NCBI RefSeq assembly: GCF_004791695.1 | Contig: NZ_SRSO01000012.1 | Coordinates: forward strand, 1 to 64,000 | DNA length: 64,000 bases | Direction: 5' to 3' | Source of the DNA: Flavivirga rizhaonensis | GTDB lineage: Bacteria > Bacteroidota > Bacteroidia > Flavobacteriales > Flavobacteriaceae | Shown: piece after piece, positions 28,563-37,875 of the stretch | Numbering within the stretch: position 1 is the first letter of the stretch | Layout of the letters: each line of letters begins with the position of its first letter | Notes under the pieces: generated by a model | What the model was told of the DNA's origin: nothing | The model's database searches: none | The model's input: the letters and a program-made list of their open reading frames with translations, nothing else | Translations under genes and position numbers: made by a program

Positions 28563-30302
28563 TTAAATGGCTTTTTTATTATAAGACTTACTATATGATT
28601 TTAGTAATTTGTACAATTCTTCGGGGTTAAAAGGTTTCCCCATAAACCCATTCATTTTATACTGCTGAGTTTTCTTTTTAACATCAGTTTGTGCGAAAGC
28701 AGTTAAAGCTATTATAGGAATGTTTGCTTTACTTTTATCTTCTGATTTTCTAATAATTTTTGCTGCTTGATACCCATTTGTTTTTGGCATTTGCAGGTCC
28801 ATAAGTATTAAATCGTAATCATGTTTATTAAATAATTCCAATACTTCTTCTCCATTTTCTGCTATGGTAAATGTAACCCCCCATTTATTAAAAAAACGTC
28901 TAAGAATCAGCACATTCATTTTATTATCTTCGGCAACTAAAACATTTATATCAATAGGTTCATAGCTAGGTTGCATTTTAATCATATCTGGTTCATAAAC
29001 ACTAAGCCTATTGCTTATTTTATAAGTAATCTCGAACGAAAATGTTGAGCCTTTACCAAGTTCGCTTTCAACCTTTAAATCACTTTCCTGGAGGTTTAAT
29101 AATTTTTTACTTATTGACAGGCCTAAACCTGTACCTCCATATTTTATAGATGTTTCAGAGTTTGCCTGCATAAAACTTTCAAAAATAGATTCTTGTCTAC
29201 TTTTTGATATGCCTATTCCTGTATCTGTAACTTTAAAAATAAGTGTTACTTTATTTTCTTTTACACCCAAATTATTAACACTAAGATTAATGCATCCATT
29301 TTCGGTAAACTTTAAAGAATTACTTAATAAATTTTTAATTATTTGAGTCAATTTTAATTTGTCTCCTATAATATTATCTGGTACATCATTTTCTTTAATA
29401 ACATTGAAAATCAAGCCTTTTTTCTCTGTTCTTAACCCGAAATGAGATTTTATACTTTCTAAAAAATAATTTAAACTAAAATCCTTCTCTATAAGTTTTA
29501 GTTTACCAGATTTTATTTTGTCAAAATCTAATAAATCATTTATTAATCCTAATAAATGCTCTCCCGAATACTTTAATGCTTTTAGGTTTTCTAATTGATC
29601 TGGGAGGTAATCTTCCATAAGTAAAATATTAGTTAATCCAGTAACAGCGTTTAGAGGTGTTCTAATTTCATGAGACATTGTAGATAAAAATTCATCTTTA
29701 GATTTACTTGCTCTCTGTAATTCTATTTCTGTCTCTTTTAAGTTTGTCACATCTATAATAGTTCCTATAAAACCAGTTGAGACTCCTTGACGGTCTTTAA
29801 TGAGTTTTGATTTTACTTCAAACCACATTATTTCACCGTTCCTTTCATTTTTAAATATGAACTTAATATGTTCTTTTTCTATTGAAAACAGATCATCAAA
29901 TCGTTTAAAACCTTCTATGTTTTCACCATGTAAAAAGGTTCTAAAACTTTTCCCTACAGCATTATCGATAGGAATTCCAGAATATTCTGCCCAAGCGTTA
30001 TTTAAAAAGGTAAAATTTCCATCAAGATCAGTTTCAAAAAGAACACCGCCTATATTATCTACAATGTGTCCTAATTTTTTATTGATATTATCTCTTTCCT
30101 TTGTTAATCTTTGATTAGCCACAAATAATTCTCTAGAGCTTTCTTCAAGAATATTTTCAATATGTTTTACATCCTTGTCAAAACTTTTATAAGCATCATT
30201 AACCATATTAAAAAACCGAATAAACTCTGGATTCTTAGATGTGTCTAATCCTGTTTTTTTAAGCTGACGTTTTAATAGTCTATGATAGTTTTTATTTAGC
30301 AT
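28563..30302 (-). CDS. Hybrid sensor histidine kinase/response regulator with PAS domain
   Basis: 579 residues, soluble. A coiled region at about 40-80 is followed by a PAS domain (about 80-190), HisKA with the phospho-acceptor H211 (MSHEIRTPLN), HATPase with the N-box and G-boxes (DTGIGIS, GGTGLGLS), and a receiver domain with D502 (LILMDLQMP) and K556 (MGKPFNP). No output domain is fused, so the phosphate probably passes on to a separate partner. The start overlaps the FIST gene stop by 7 bases (ATGCTAA), indicating translational coupling. Confidence 0.92.
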   Translation of the reverse strand: MLNKNYHRLLKRQLKKTGLDTSKNPEFIRFFNMVNDAYKSFDKDVKHIENILEESSRELFVANQRLTKERDNINKKLGHIVDNIGGVLFETDLDGNFTFLNNAWAEYSGIPIDNAVGKSFRTFLHGENIEGFKRFDDLFSIEKEHIKFIFKNERNGEIMWFEVKSKLIKDRQGVSTGFIGTIIDVTNLKETEIELQRASKSKDEFLSTMSHEIRTPLNAVTGLTNILLMEDYLPDQLENLKALKYSGEHLLGLINDLLDFDKIKSGKLKLIEKDFSLNYFLESIKSHFGLRTEKKGLIFNVIKENDVPDNIIGDKLKLTQIIKNLLSNSLKFTENGCINLSVNNLGVKENKVTLIFKVTDTGIGISKSRQESIFESFMQANSETSIKYGGTGLGLSISKKLLNLQESDLKVESELGKGSTFSFEITYKISNRLSVYEPDMIKMQPSYEPIDINVLVAEDNKMNVLILRRFFNKWGVTFTIAENGEEVLELFNKHDYDLILMDLQMPKTNGYQAAKIIRKSEDKSKANIPIIALTAFAQTDVKKKTQQYKMNGFMGKPFNPEELYKLLKSYSKSYNKKAI

Positions 30303-31423
30303 TCTGAAAGTGTTGTAATAGTCATCGTTTGATTATGCAATTCACAAGGTGAAAACTCTCCAAAAGGAGCAATTTCTCCGTATGAATAAAAACCTGTTAT
30401 CCTAGGCTTTTTTCCTATTATATCTCTTACTGCTTCAACTTCTTCTTCTACCATTTGTTTTAAAACCAAACGGCGACCTACACAGCTAATAAGAATAGCT
30501 AATTCAGATTTTTCTTCTTGTTCTTTATTAGCTCCGATTGCGGAATCTGCGGCTCCATCAATTAATCTATCAATATTTGCTTTCATTAAACGAACATAGG
30601 ATCCTTCCGGGATGTTTCCTGCAAATGTTAAACTTTGGTCTTCTTCATTTATTGCTAAAATAGTTCTAACTACAGGTGTAGAATCTTCATCTAACCTCAT
30701 ACTTAAAGGGAATAACAACCCAGAACTTGGCAAATTATTAGCTTGTTCTCCTAGAAAAGATTTATATAATTCTAATGCTGGTAAACCATCTAATTCATAA
30801 AGAATATTTTTATTTGATTTAGTAACCAATCGTTCTATACCAAAACTATCCCATCCTCCTTTTGAGCTAAAGCCTACTTTTAAATGTTCTCCATAAAAAC
30901 CTAAAGCTATAATGGTTTTATCGACTATTTTATTATCGTTGATAACAAATGTTTTATTAAAATCAGATCCATCAGCAGCTAAACCTCCAGTTATACTAAC
31001 ATTCGGAATTTCTGATTTTAAGCCAGAAACTAAATCGGCTCCATTAACGTTAAGTCCATCACTTAAAACTAATACATGCTTCAAATCTTTATCATAAAGA
31101 TCTTTTGCTAAGAATTGTCCTGACTTAAAACTGCAATCCATATCAATAATTTCTATTGATGATTTTTTACAGATAACCTTATCTAGTTTTATTGCTGTAA
31201 GAGATATTGTCTCATCTTTAACAGTAATATCCGAGATTTCTCCTGCTGTGGAACATCCTATAATAGTCGCTTCAGGGTACTTATTATTTATGAAATCCAG
31301 TACTTGCTTTTTAGAATTAAAATCTGGAGATACAAAAAGTAGAAATATATTAGCTTCAATATTTAAAACTGAAATATCTTCTAGCCAATTATCCTGTTGT
31401 AAGGATATTTGTTGAACGTTCAT
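30296..31423 (-). CDS. FIST domain sensory protein
   Basis: 375 residues with FIST-N (KKQVLDFINNKYPEATIIGCSTAGEI) and FIST-C (IGKKPRITGFYSYGEIAPFGE) domains and no membrane segment. FIST proteins are predicted cytoplasmic small-ligand sensors. In some bacteria the homologue binds haem or iron and responds to nitric oxide with a partner kinase. The overlap with the hybrid kinase gene suggests the two form one sensory unit. The promoter and a pair of ATCGAT-type motifs lie upstream. Confidence 0.9.
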   Translation of the reverse strand: MNVQQISLQQDNWLEDISVLNIEANIFLLFVSPDFNSKKQVLDFINNKYPEATIIGCSTAGEISDITVKDETISLTAIKLDKVICKKSSIEIIDMDCSFKSGQFLAKDLYDKDLKHVLVLSDGLNVNGADLVSGLKSEIPNVSITGGLAADGSDFNKTFVINDNKIVDKTIIALGFYGEHLKVGFSSKGGWDSFGIERLVTKSNKNILYELDGLPALELYKSFLGEQANNLPSSGLLFPLSMRLDEDSTPVVRTILAINEEDQSLTFAGNIPEGSYVRLMKANIDRLIDGAADSAIGANKEQEEKSELAILISCVGRRLVLKQMVEEEVEAVRDIIGKKPRITGFYSYGEIAPFGEFSPCELHNQTMTITTLSEC

Positions 31424-31456
31424 ACCTGGTATTTATAGTTAGTAATTTGCGAAAAT

Positions 31457-31488
31457 GCATTTCATCGTTAAATTAATACATTTTATCG
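31457..31488. promoter_or_regulatory. Putative operator of the FIST operon: GCATTTCATCG and ACATTTTATCG
   Basis: Two copies of the motif GCATTTMATCG (31457-31467 and 31478-31488, 21 bp apart) lie immediately downstream of the -7 element. A closely similar pair occupies the same place at the adhesin promoter (2811-2841), although in the opposite orientation to the gene. Confidence 0.4.
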
Positions 31489-31516
31489 AAAATATAACAA
31501 AATACGATATAAACAA
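31489..31516 (-). promoter_or_regulatory. Promoter of the FIST-kinase operon
   Basis: On the minus strand TTG (31514-31516), 17 bases, then TATATTTT (31489-31496). One mismatch to TAnnTTTG. Confidence 0.45.
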
Positions 31517-31618
31517 AATTTTTTAAAGATTTTATTTACAGTTAGTTACATTAAAAACAAAAAATTATAGATGTAAAAACTCACTATTCTGTAAGTATAA
31601 AGCTATTTTTAGTATTAA

Positions 31619-32977
31619 TTATAAAGCACTAATAATATCATACTTAGTAATGATTTGATACCCTCCATTATTAAGTTTCACCAATACAGCATTATTATCT
31701 CTATGAATTAATTTAGATATAGCTTCTATAGGAGTATTTTCACTTACTATAGGAAAGGGTCTATGCATGACTTCTTTAATCGGTAAATCAGAAATATCTT
31801 TGTTTTCAATATATTTACGTAACAAATCTGCTTCATCAACAGCTCCAACAAATCCTGATGAATCTTCAACTGGTATTTGGGAAATTTTATATGTCTTCAT
31901 ACGTTCAATCGCATGAGATACTAATTCTTCTGTTTTTACTGTTACCAGAGGTTTATCTAAATGATTATTAATAATATCTTGCGCACTCGTTAGCTTATCT
32001 TCAATAAACCCGCGATCCCGCATCCACTCATCATTAAACATTTTACCGACATAACGGCTTCCATGGTCATGAAACAAAACGACTACCACATCATCTTTCT
32101 TGAAATGACTTTTTAACTGAAGGAGCCCTTTTATGGCAGCTCCTGCTGAATTACCAAGAAACATACCTTCTTCTTTTGCTAATTTTTGTGTATAAATTGC
32201 TGCGTCTTTATCGGTTACTTTAGTGAAACCATCTATAACACTGAAATCGACATTTTTTGGTAAAATATCTTCTCCTATACCTTCGGTGATATAAGGGTAA
32301 ATTTCATTTTCATCAAATATGCCCGTTTCATGATATTTTTTAAATACGGAACCATAAGTATCTACTCCCCAAATTTTTATATTAGGATTTTGTTCTTTTA
32401 AATAATTACCGACTCCTGATATGGTTCCTCCAGTTCCTACCCCTACGAGGAAATGTGTTACTTTACCTTCTGTTTGTTTCCATATTTCTGGACCTGTACT
32501 TTCGTAATGTGCTGCTGTATTACTGGGATTGTCATACTGATTTACATACCATGAATTTGGTGTTTCTTCTGCAAGTCGTTTTGATGTTGAATAATATGAT
32601 TTTGGATCTTCTGGCTCTACGTTGGTTGGGCATACTACAACTTTGCTTCCTACCGCTCTTAAAATATCCATTTTTTCTTTACTCTGCTTGTCACTAATAA
32701 CACAGATCATTTTATAACCTTTTACTATGGCTGCTAAGGCTAACCCCATTCCTGTATTACCAGATGTTCCTTCAATAATGGTTCCACCAGGTTTTAATCG
32801 TCCGTCTGCCTCAGCATCTTCAATCATTTTTACGGCCATTCTATCTTTAACAGAATTGCCTGGATTGAATGTTTCGTATTTTGCTAACACTAAGCATGGT
32901 AATCCTTCTACAAGTTTATTTAATTTTACTAGCGGTGTATTACCAATAGTGCCTAATATATTTTTAGCGTATTCCAT
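31619..32977 (-). CDS. PLP-dependent cystathionine beta-synthase/cysteine synthase with CBS pair
   Basis: 452 residues. A fold-type II PLP domain covers about 1-320, with K44 in the motif NSVKDRMAVK as Schiff-base lysine, the phosphate- and substrate-binding EGTSGNTGMG near 68-77, and GTGGTISG. Two CBS modules follow at about 335-452. This architecture fits cystathionine beta-synthase (serine plus homocysteine) more than plain CysK, and the CBS pair suggests adenosyl-ligand regulation. There is no N-terminal haem domain. A structured leader may precede it (33010-33084). Confidence 0.88.
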   Translation of the reverse strand: MEYAKNILGTIGNTPLVKLNKLVEGLPCLVLAKYETFNPGNSVKDRMAVKMIEDAEADGRLKPGGTIIEGTSGNTGMGLALAAIVKGYKMICVISDKQSKEKMDILRAVGSKVVVCPTNVEPEDPKSYYSTSKRLAEETPNSWYVNQYDNPSNTAAHYESTGPEIWKQTEGKVTHFLVGVGTGGTISGVGNYLKEQNPNIKIWGVDTYGSVFKKYHETGIFDENEIYPYITEGIGEDILPKNVDFSVIDGFTKVTDKDAAIYTQKLAKEEGMFLGNSAGAAIKGLLQLKSHFKKDDVVVVLFHDHGSRYVGKMFNDEWMRDRGFIEDKLTSAQDIINNHLDKPLVTVKTEELVSHAIERMKTYKISQIPVEDSSGFVGAVDEADLLRKYIENKDISDLPIKEVMHRPFPIVSENTPIEAISKLIHRDNNAVLVKLNNGGYQIITKYDIISAL

Positions 32978-33009
32978 AGTATAAATTTACTTTACAAATT
33001 TAAGTTAAA

Positions 33010-33084
33010 AAGTTAACTAACTTACGTACCCCTTTAGATTACCTGATAGAGGCTCATCTGTTTCGGTTTTATCTGAAACGAATC
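33010..33084 (-). promoter_or_regulatory. Possible structured leader of the beta-synthase gene
   Basis: On the minus strand, the stem GTTTC/GAAAC with loop AGATAAAACC is followed by a CCTCT/AGGGG stem and the sequence TCTAAAGGGG, then by AGTTAGTTAACTTTTT, a weak terminator-like hairpin. The order loosely recalls a SAM-II-type pseudoknot, but key consensus bases cannot be verified by eye. A TAAATTTG element at 32995-33002 could instead start transcription downstream of it. Confidence 0.2.
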
Positions 33085-33176
33085 AACTAAATAAAAAATA
33101 TAGAGAAATGTATTTATAACCTTAATATTATAAAACACTAAATGACTAGTGAAGTAATTCAAAAAAACGTAAACAA

Positions 33177-34421
33177 CTATTGGAATCTAATAGCTTTTAC
33201 TGGAGATATCTTTGTGATTATATAAGAAGGTATTAAAAGCATTAATAAGCAGAGTACAAGTGTTCCAACATTCAATGCCAAAACATAGCTAAAACTCAGG
33301 TAAACCGGTGCTTCGGCGACATAATATGTTTCTTCAGGAAGTGTGATAATTTTAAAATATTTCTGAACAAATAGAAACCCTAAGCCTATTATATTACCCC
33401 ATAATAGGCCAATAAGAATTAAGTAAGAGGCATTATACAAAAACAATTTTCTAATGCTCCAATTATTACTTCCTATTGCTTTTAAAATCCCAATCATTTG
33501 TGAACGTTCTAAGATTAAAACAAGTAAAGCGGTTATCATATTAATACCTGCCACTAGTATCATGATACCAATAATACCATAAATATTTGTATCGAAAATT
33601 TGAATCCAATCAAAAATCGAAGCATATTTATGCTTAATGGTTTCAGAATTAAGTATTGAAGGTATATTTTTATATATTTCTATACCTTTTTCATCTATTT
33701 TATTGTAGTCGTTAATAAACACTTCAAAATTTCCAATTTGGTCATCTCCCCATCTATTTATTCTTTGTAAATGACGGATATCACCTATAACATAATTAGC
33801 GTCAAAATCTTGAAATCCTGAATTATATATTCCAACAATTTGGTAGGTGATTATATTTGTTAATTTTTCTGGATCATCTTTTCGAAACACCATTTGAAAT
33901 GTTTCGTTAAGCTTTAATTGTAACCTATTAGCTAAATACTGAGATATTAAAACGTCTTCGTTTCTTTTTGTTGAATAATCCGGAAGTTTTCCTTCAATTA
34001 AAAAATCTTCAAAATAACTCCAATTATAATCTGCTCCTACACCTTTTAAATAAACACCTTCAAAATCAGTTTCCGTTCTAATAATACCAAACTTAGCTGC
34101 GACTCCTTGAATATGACTAACACCTTCTACGGACTTAAACTCAGGATAAAATTCTTGGTTTTTAGATATTGGGATAATACTTTCTTGTGAATTATTACTA
34201 TCATATTTGGTGATAGTAACATGGCCATTGAACGCTACTACTTTATCTCTAATTTTTTGCTGTAAACCTACCCCAGTAGCTATAGCAATCATCATTACAA
34301 CAATACCAATGGCAATTGCAGCAATTCCAATTTTTATTATTGGTGCCGATATACTACTTTTATACGCTTTACTACCAATAATGCGTTTAGCTATAAAAAA
34401 TTCGTAATTCAAATTAATCAA
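33177..34421 (-). CDS. ABC transporter permease, LolC/LolE (FtsX) family
   Basis: 414 residues. A TM helix lies at about 25-47, a large periplasmic MacB-like domain spans about 50-260, and three C-terminal TM helices carry the FtsX-family motif ERSQMIGILKAIGSNNWSIRK. It is a subunit of a lipoprotein-releasing type ABC exporter. The start is a TTG; no ATG is in frame nearby. A second TTG three codons in is also possible. The start overlaps the first base of the divergent namZ-like gene. The ATPase partner is not adjacent. Confidence 0.87.
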   Translation of the reverse strand: MINLNYEFFIAKRIIGSKAYKSSISAPIIKIGIAAIAIGIVVMMIAIATGVGLQQKIRDKVVAFNGHVTITKYDSNNSQESIIPISKNQEFYPEFKSVEGVSHIQGVAAKFGIIRTETDFEGVYLKGVGADYNWSYFEDFLIEGKLPDYSTKRNEDVLISQYLANRLQLKLNETFQMVFRKDDPEKLTNIITYQIVGIYNSGFQDFDANYVIGDIRHLQRINRWGDDQIGNFEVFINDYNKIDEKGIEIYKNIPSILNSETIKHKYASIFDWIQIFDTNIYGIIGIMILVAGINMITALLVLILERSQMIGILKAIGSNNWSIRKLFLYNASYLILIGLLWGNIIGLGFLFVQKYFKIITLPEETYYVAEAPVYLSFSYVLALNVGTLVLCLLMLLIPSYIITKISPVKAIRFQ

Positions 34422-35719
34422 TGAGGTTTAATATTTTCAAAAATACAGTTTTATTATTTGTTTTTATAATGATTTCTTGTGCTTCTAAAGCAAAAAGTAA
34501 AATATCCCTTAAAAATGAGATTTCTTATACTAAAAAAAACGATAGTGTTATTATAGTTGGTGCTAATCAAACGGACAAATATTTATCGTTTTTAAATGGG
34601 AAACGTGTTGGTATTGTTGCAAATCAAACTTCTGTGATTTTTAAGAAAGAAAAAATAAAAGTTATGGATATTGATCCAGAAACTAATGAGCGATCTGTTG
34701 AGCATGTGGTCGAAAAAGATACTATGACTCATTTAGTTGATTCTTTAATGTCTTTAAAAATTGATATAAAAAAAGTATTTTCTCCAGAACATGGTTTTCG
34801 TGGTCGTGTAGATGCTGGCGAATTAGTTAAGGACGGTATTGATACTAAAACCAATCTACCTATAGTATCACTTTATGGAAAAAACAAAAAGCCTACTAAA
34901 GAGCAACTTGAAGGCTTGGATGTTGTTGTTTTTGATATTCAAGATGTTGGCGTTCGATTTTACACATATATTTCTACATTACACTATATTATGGAAGCTT
35001 GTTCTGAACAAGGAATTCCTGTTTTAGTATTAGACAGACCAAATCCAAACGGACATTATGTAGATGGTCCTACTTTAGAGATTAAGAATAAAAGTTTTCT
35101 AGGAATGCACCCGATTCCTTTGGTGCATGGTATGACAATTGGAGAATATGCACAAATGATTAATGGTGAAAAATGGTTAAAAAATGGGGAGCAATGCGGG
35201 TTAACTGTTATTACTATTAAGAATTATACGCATGATACTTTTTACAGCTTGCCTCTAAGGCCTTCTCCAAACTTGCCTAATGATCAAGCTATAAAATTAT
35301 ATCCTAGTCTAGGTCTTTTTGAAGGTACTAATGTGAATGCTGGTCGTGGTACTGAATTTCAATTTCAAAGATTTGGTGCTCCTTTTATAGACAAAACTGC
35401 ACTTATATTTAGCTACACACCTGTTGCCAACTTTGGTGCTAAATATCCTAAACATAAAGGTGTTGTATGTTACGGTAAAGATTTAAAAAATGAAGAACTT
35501 AATGGTTTTATGACACTAAAATGGGTTATTGAAGCGTATCAAAATTCGACAGACAAATCAATGTTTTTCAATACAAATAACTTCACTAAACATGCGGGAA
35601 CTGATAAATTACAAAAACAGATTGAAGCAGGTTTAAGTGAAACCGAAATTAAAGCAACTTGGCAAGATGCTTTGGAAAGTTTTAGGGAAACACGTAGTAA
35701 GTATTTAATATATGATTAG
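34421..35719 (+). CDS. namZ: Exo-beta-N-acetylmuramidase NamZ-like lipoprotein (DUF1343)
   Basis: 432 residues. A lipoprotein signal ends at C20 (VFIMISCAS). The DUF1343/GH171 pattern is clear: GKRVGIVANQTSV, FSPEHGFRGRVDAGE, VVFDIQDVGVRFYTYISTL, VLDRPNPNGH and GTNVNAGRGTEFQFQRFGAP. NamZ releases terminal MurNAc from muropeptide-derived glycans in cell-wall recycling. It is divergent from the LolC/E-like gene with a one-base overlap of starts and convergent with the GDPD gene (4-base overlap of ends). Confidence 0.9.
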   Translation: MRFNIFKNTVLLFVFIMISCASKAKSKISLKNEISYTKKNDSVIIVGANQTDKYLSFLNGKRVGIVANQTSVIFKKEKIKVMDIDPETNERSVEHVVEKDTMTHLVDSLMSLKIDIKKVFSPEHGFRGRVDAGELVKDGIDTKTNLPIVSLYGKNKKPTKEQLEGLDVVVFDIQDVGVRFYTYISTLHYIMEACSEQGIPVLVLDRPNPNGHYVDGPTLEIKNKSFLGMHPIPLVHGMTIGEYAQMINGEKWLKNGEQCGLTVITIKNYTHDTFYSLPLRPSPNLPNDQAIKLYPSLGLFEGTNVNAGRGTEFQFQRFGAPFIDKTALIFSYTPVANFGAKYPKHKGVVCYGKDLKNEELNGFMTLKWVIEAYQNSTDKSMFFNTNNFTKHAGTDKLQKQIEAGLSETEIKATWQDALESFRETRSKYLIYD

Positions 35720-36594
35720 TCTTCAAGAATTTCAATTAATCTATTTGGATAATCTGTTATAATTCCATTTACTTCAAAATCAATCATTTTTTGAAGTTCT
35801 TCAACGTCATTTACCGTCCATGGAATGACTTTAAAGTTTTCTGCTTTAAGATTTTTTACTGTCTTTTTATTCAATAGTTTATAATATGGGCTAATAATTT
35901 CTGGTAAATAAGTCATGGCTGTTATTTTATTCCAGATATCTTTATCTTCTTCTACTAAAAGCGCTACTTCCATTTTTGGGGCTTGTTTTTTTATTTCTTC
36001 CAAAATACGTAAATCGAAACTTTGTAAATTCGTGTCAGCAAAAGCATTATTCTTCTTTATCACTTCCAGAACTAATTGCACAAAATCCCTTGGCCCAGGT
36101 GTATAAACGTCATCGTATTCAGGGCTGGACTTAATTTCGATATTAAATCTAATATTGGGGTTTAATAATTTTGATATTTTAATAACCTCATCTAAACTTG
36201 GTTTGTAAGTCTTAATTTTTTCTTGCTCAGGGAATCTGGAATAAAACTTTGTCCCACAATCAAACTGTTTGATACTGTCAAACGTCATTTGATATAAATT
36301 ATATTTTTTATCATCCGATTCTGGTATCTCTTTTCCTTTATGATCTAAACAAATACTTCCATTCATATAAGGTTCATGAGATACCACTACAATATGGTCT
36401 TTTGAAACCGCCACATCCAATTCTAAAGTATGCACTCCTAACGCTATAGCCTTTTTAAATGCTGGTATGGTATTCTCTGGCATGAGTCCTCTACAACCTC
36501 TATGACCTTGAATATCTATAACTACTGACTCATTACAACTCATAAATAAATGAATAAAAAGTAAAAATATAATACGCCTAAGACAAATTAGCAT
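35716..36594 (-). CDS. Glycerophosphodiester phosphodiesterase family lipoprotein
   Basis: 292 residues. The signal peptide has a lipobox cysteine at C20 (HLFMSC). GDPD catalytic motifs are H31-R32 (QGHRGCRG), E40-N41, the metal ligands E58 and D60 (TLELDVAV), and H73 (SHEP). Later elements are FNIEIKSSPEYDD, LQSFD, and PWTVND near the end. It hydrolyses glycerophosphodiesters to glycerol-3-phosphate and an alcohol, outside the cytoplasm. It follows the beta-propeller gene after 2 bp and probably shares its transcript. Confidence 0.9.
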   Translation of the reverse strand: MLICLRRIIFLLFIHLFMSCNESVVIDIQGHRGCRGLMPENTIPAFKKAIALGVHTLELDVAVSKDHIVVVSHEPYMNGSICLDHKGKEIPESDDKKYNLYQMTFDSIKQFDCGTKFYSRFPEQEKIKTYKPSLDEVIKISKLLNPNIRFNIEIKSSPEYDDVYTPGPRDFVQLVLEVIKKNNAFADTNLQSFDLRILEEIKKQAPKMEVALLVEEDKDIWNKITAMTYLPEIISPYYKLLNKKTVKNLKAENFKVIPWTVNDVEELQKMIDFEVNGIITDYPNRLIEILED

Positions 36595-36596
36595 TT

Positions 36597-37523
36597 TTAA
36601 TCTTGTTTATTTTCTGATGCTAATTTAAGTCTATTATAAATGGGTTTAAAATCTATCATATATGTACCAACTGTTTCCCCCCAACTTGAAAAAAATAAAT
36701 ATTTTTTATCCTTGGTAACATAAGGCCCCCAATTCCATTTGGAAATACTATGTACTTCTTTTCCTAAATTAACTGGAGTTGTCCATGTATTATTATTTCT
36801 TTTAAAAGATATGAATAGATTCGAATTCCCATGGAAAGTATACGCGCCTCCTTTATTTAGTTCACCAAATAATAGAATCAAAAAGGACTCATCTGGCGAA
36901 ACATAGAAATCAGACCAGTCTCCCTTAACATTAAATCCTAATCGTTTTATAAGGGTATCTGATTTGGTAGTAACTACATGAAAAACATCCTGAATCTTCT
37001 TATTTTCTTTAATTCCAGCTGAATAATAGTGACTATCTTCTTTAGGTGATTGCCAATAATGAGATTTCTCTATCGTTTTTTTAAATACCTTAGGTATTGC
37101 CCAACCTGTTCTTGTTTTTTTTGAGTATAACCCTTGTGGGGCTATTGTATCTTCATATTGAAAATATAATATCTTTTCGTTTCTTGATAATGCCGGCGCT
37201 CCAGAACTATCGGCAAAAATAGTTTGCGGTTTACTCCATTTACCTTTATTAAATTCAATTTTCATAATATGTGCTAAAGCATCTGGCTTAGACAATGTTG
37301 CATAACCATTTCTAACACCATAATATATTGATTTCCCATTCTTTGAAATAGCAATACGCTCTGTTGCCATATACCCTTTTTCTACATCAAAATTGACTAA
37401 TACAGGTTTACCATTTGGTATGGAGTCTACTAATAAGTGTAAATACTTTGAGTCTTGTGCTAATACATTTTGAACCCCTAAAATAAGGGTTAAAATCAGT
37501 ATACTATTTTTAATGTGTTTCAC
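36597..37523 (-). CDS. Exported TolB/PD40-type beta-propeller protein
   Basis: 308 residues with a signal peptide (about residues 1-22, ending NVLAQ). The body contains PD40/TolB-like propeller blades (ISKNGKSIYYGVRNG, LSRNEKILYFQYED, VSPDESFLILLFGE, VTKDKKYLFFSSWGE). The start is a GTG. No enzymatic residues are evident; such propellers usually mediate binding. It is predicted to be periplasmic. Between a DinB-like gene and a GDPD gene on the same strand; no specific function can be assigned. Confidence 0.75.
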   Translation of the reverse strand: MKHIKNSILILTLILGVQNVLAQDSKYLHLLVDSIPNGKPVLVNFDVEKGYMATERIAISKNGKSIYYGVRNGYATLSKPDALAHIMKIEFNKGKWSKPQTIFADSSGAPALSRNEKILYFQYEDTIAPQGLYSKKTRTGWAIPKVFKKTIEKSHYWQSPKEDSHYYSAGIKENKKIQDVFHVVTTKSDTLIKRLGFNVKGDWSDFYVSPDESFLILLFGELNKGGAYTFHGNSNLFISFKRNNNTWTTPVNLGKEVHSISKWNWGPYVTKDKKYLFFSSWGETVGTYMIDFKPIYNRLKLASENKQD

Positions 37524-37539
37524 CGTAATTTATTTTTAT

Positions 37540-37875
37540 CTATAATATTGGAGGTGTAACACCTTTCATACGCAAATAAGTGATCATTTGTCCACGGTGA
37601 TGTGCGTTATGATTAAGTACATCAATAATTTTGTTTGTTAATTCTGTGGTTTCCTTAGCATGAGCAACAAAATTTAATAGATTATCAAATTGCTCATTAG
37701 CATATACTATTAATTCTTCTTTACTAAAACGATCTTCATTACCAGGTTCCCATTTAATAGGACTTCCTTTCATTAATTCAATATTCCATTCTATAGAGTA
37801 TATGGCATGTGATGCTAGAGCCGTATATGAACGAACGTTTTCTACTGGCTTATATAAATAATCATTCTCTGGCAT
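37540..37875 (-). CDS. DinB-family protein, 5' end disrupted
   Basis: 111 residues from the first ATG. DinB four-helix-bundle features are VRSYTALASHAIYSIEWN and the conserved HHRGQMITYLRMKGVTPP, whose histidines bind metal. Family homology continues upstream in frame (KERLEKTKSFTVEVIEA before the ATG), back to a TAA at 37927-37929. Beyond it an in-frame ATG at 37974 would give MAFINIDKQQSHYHY before the stop. The first helix is therefore cut or badly translated. It is probably a pseudogene or an ORF needing a non-standard start. Function unknown, possibly thiol transfer. Confidence 0.65.
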   Translation of the reverse strand: MPENDYLYKPVENVRSYTALASHAIYSIEWNIELMKGSPIKWEPGNEDRFSKEELIVYANEQFDNLLNFVAHAKETTELTNKIIDVLNHNAHHRGQMITYLRMKGVTPPIL

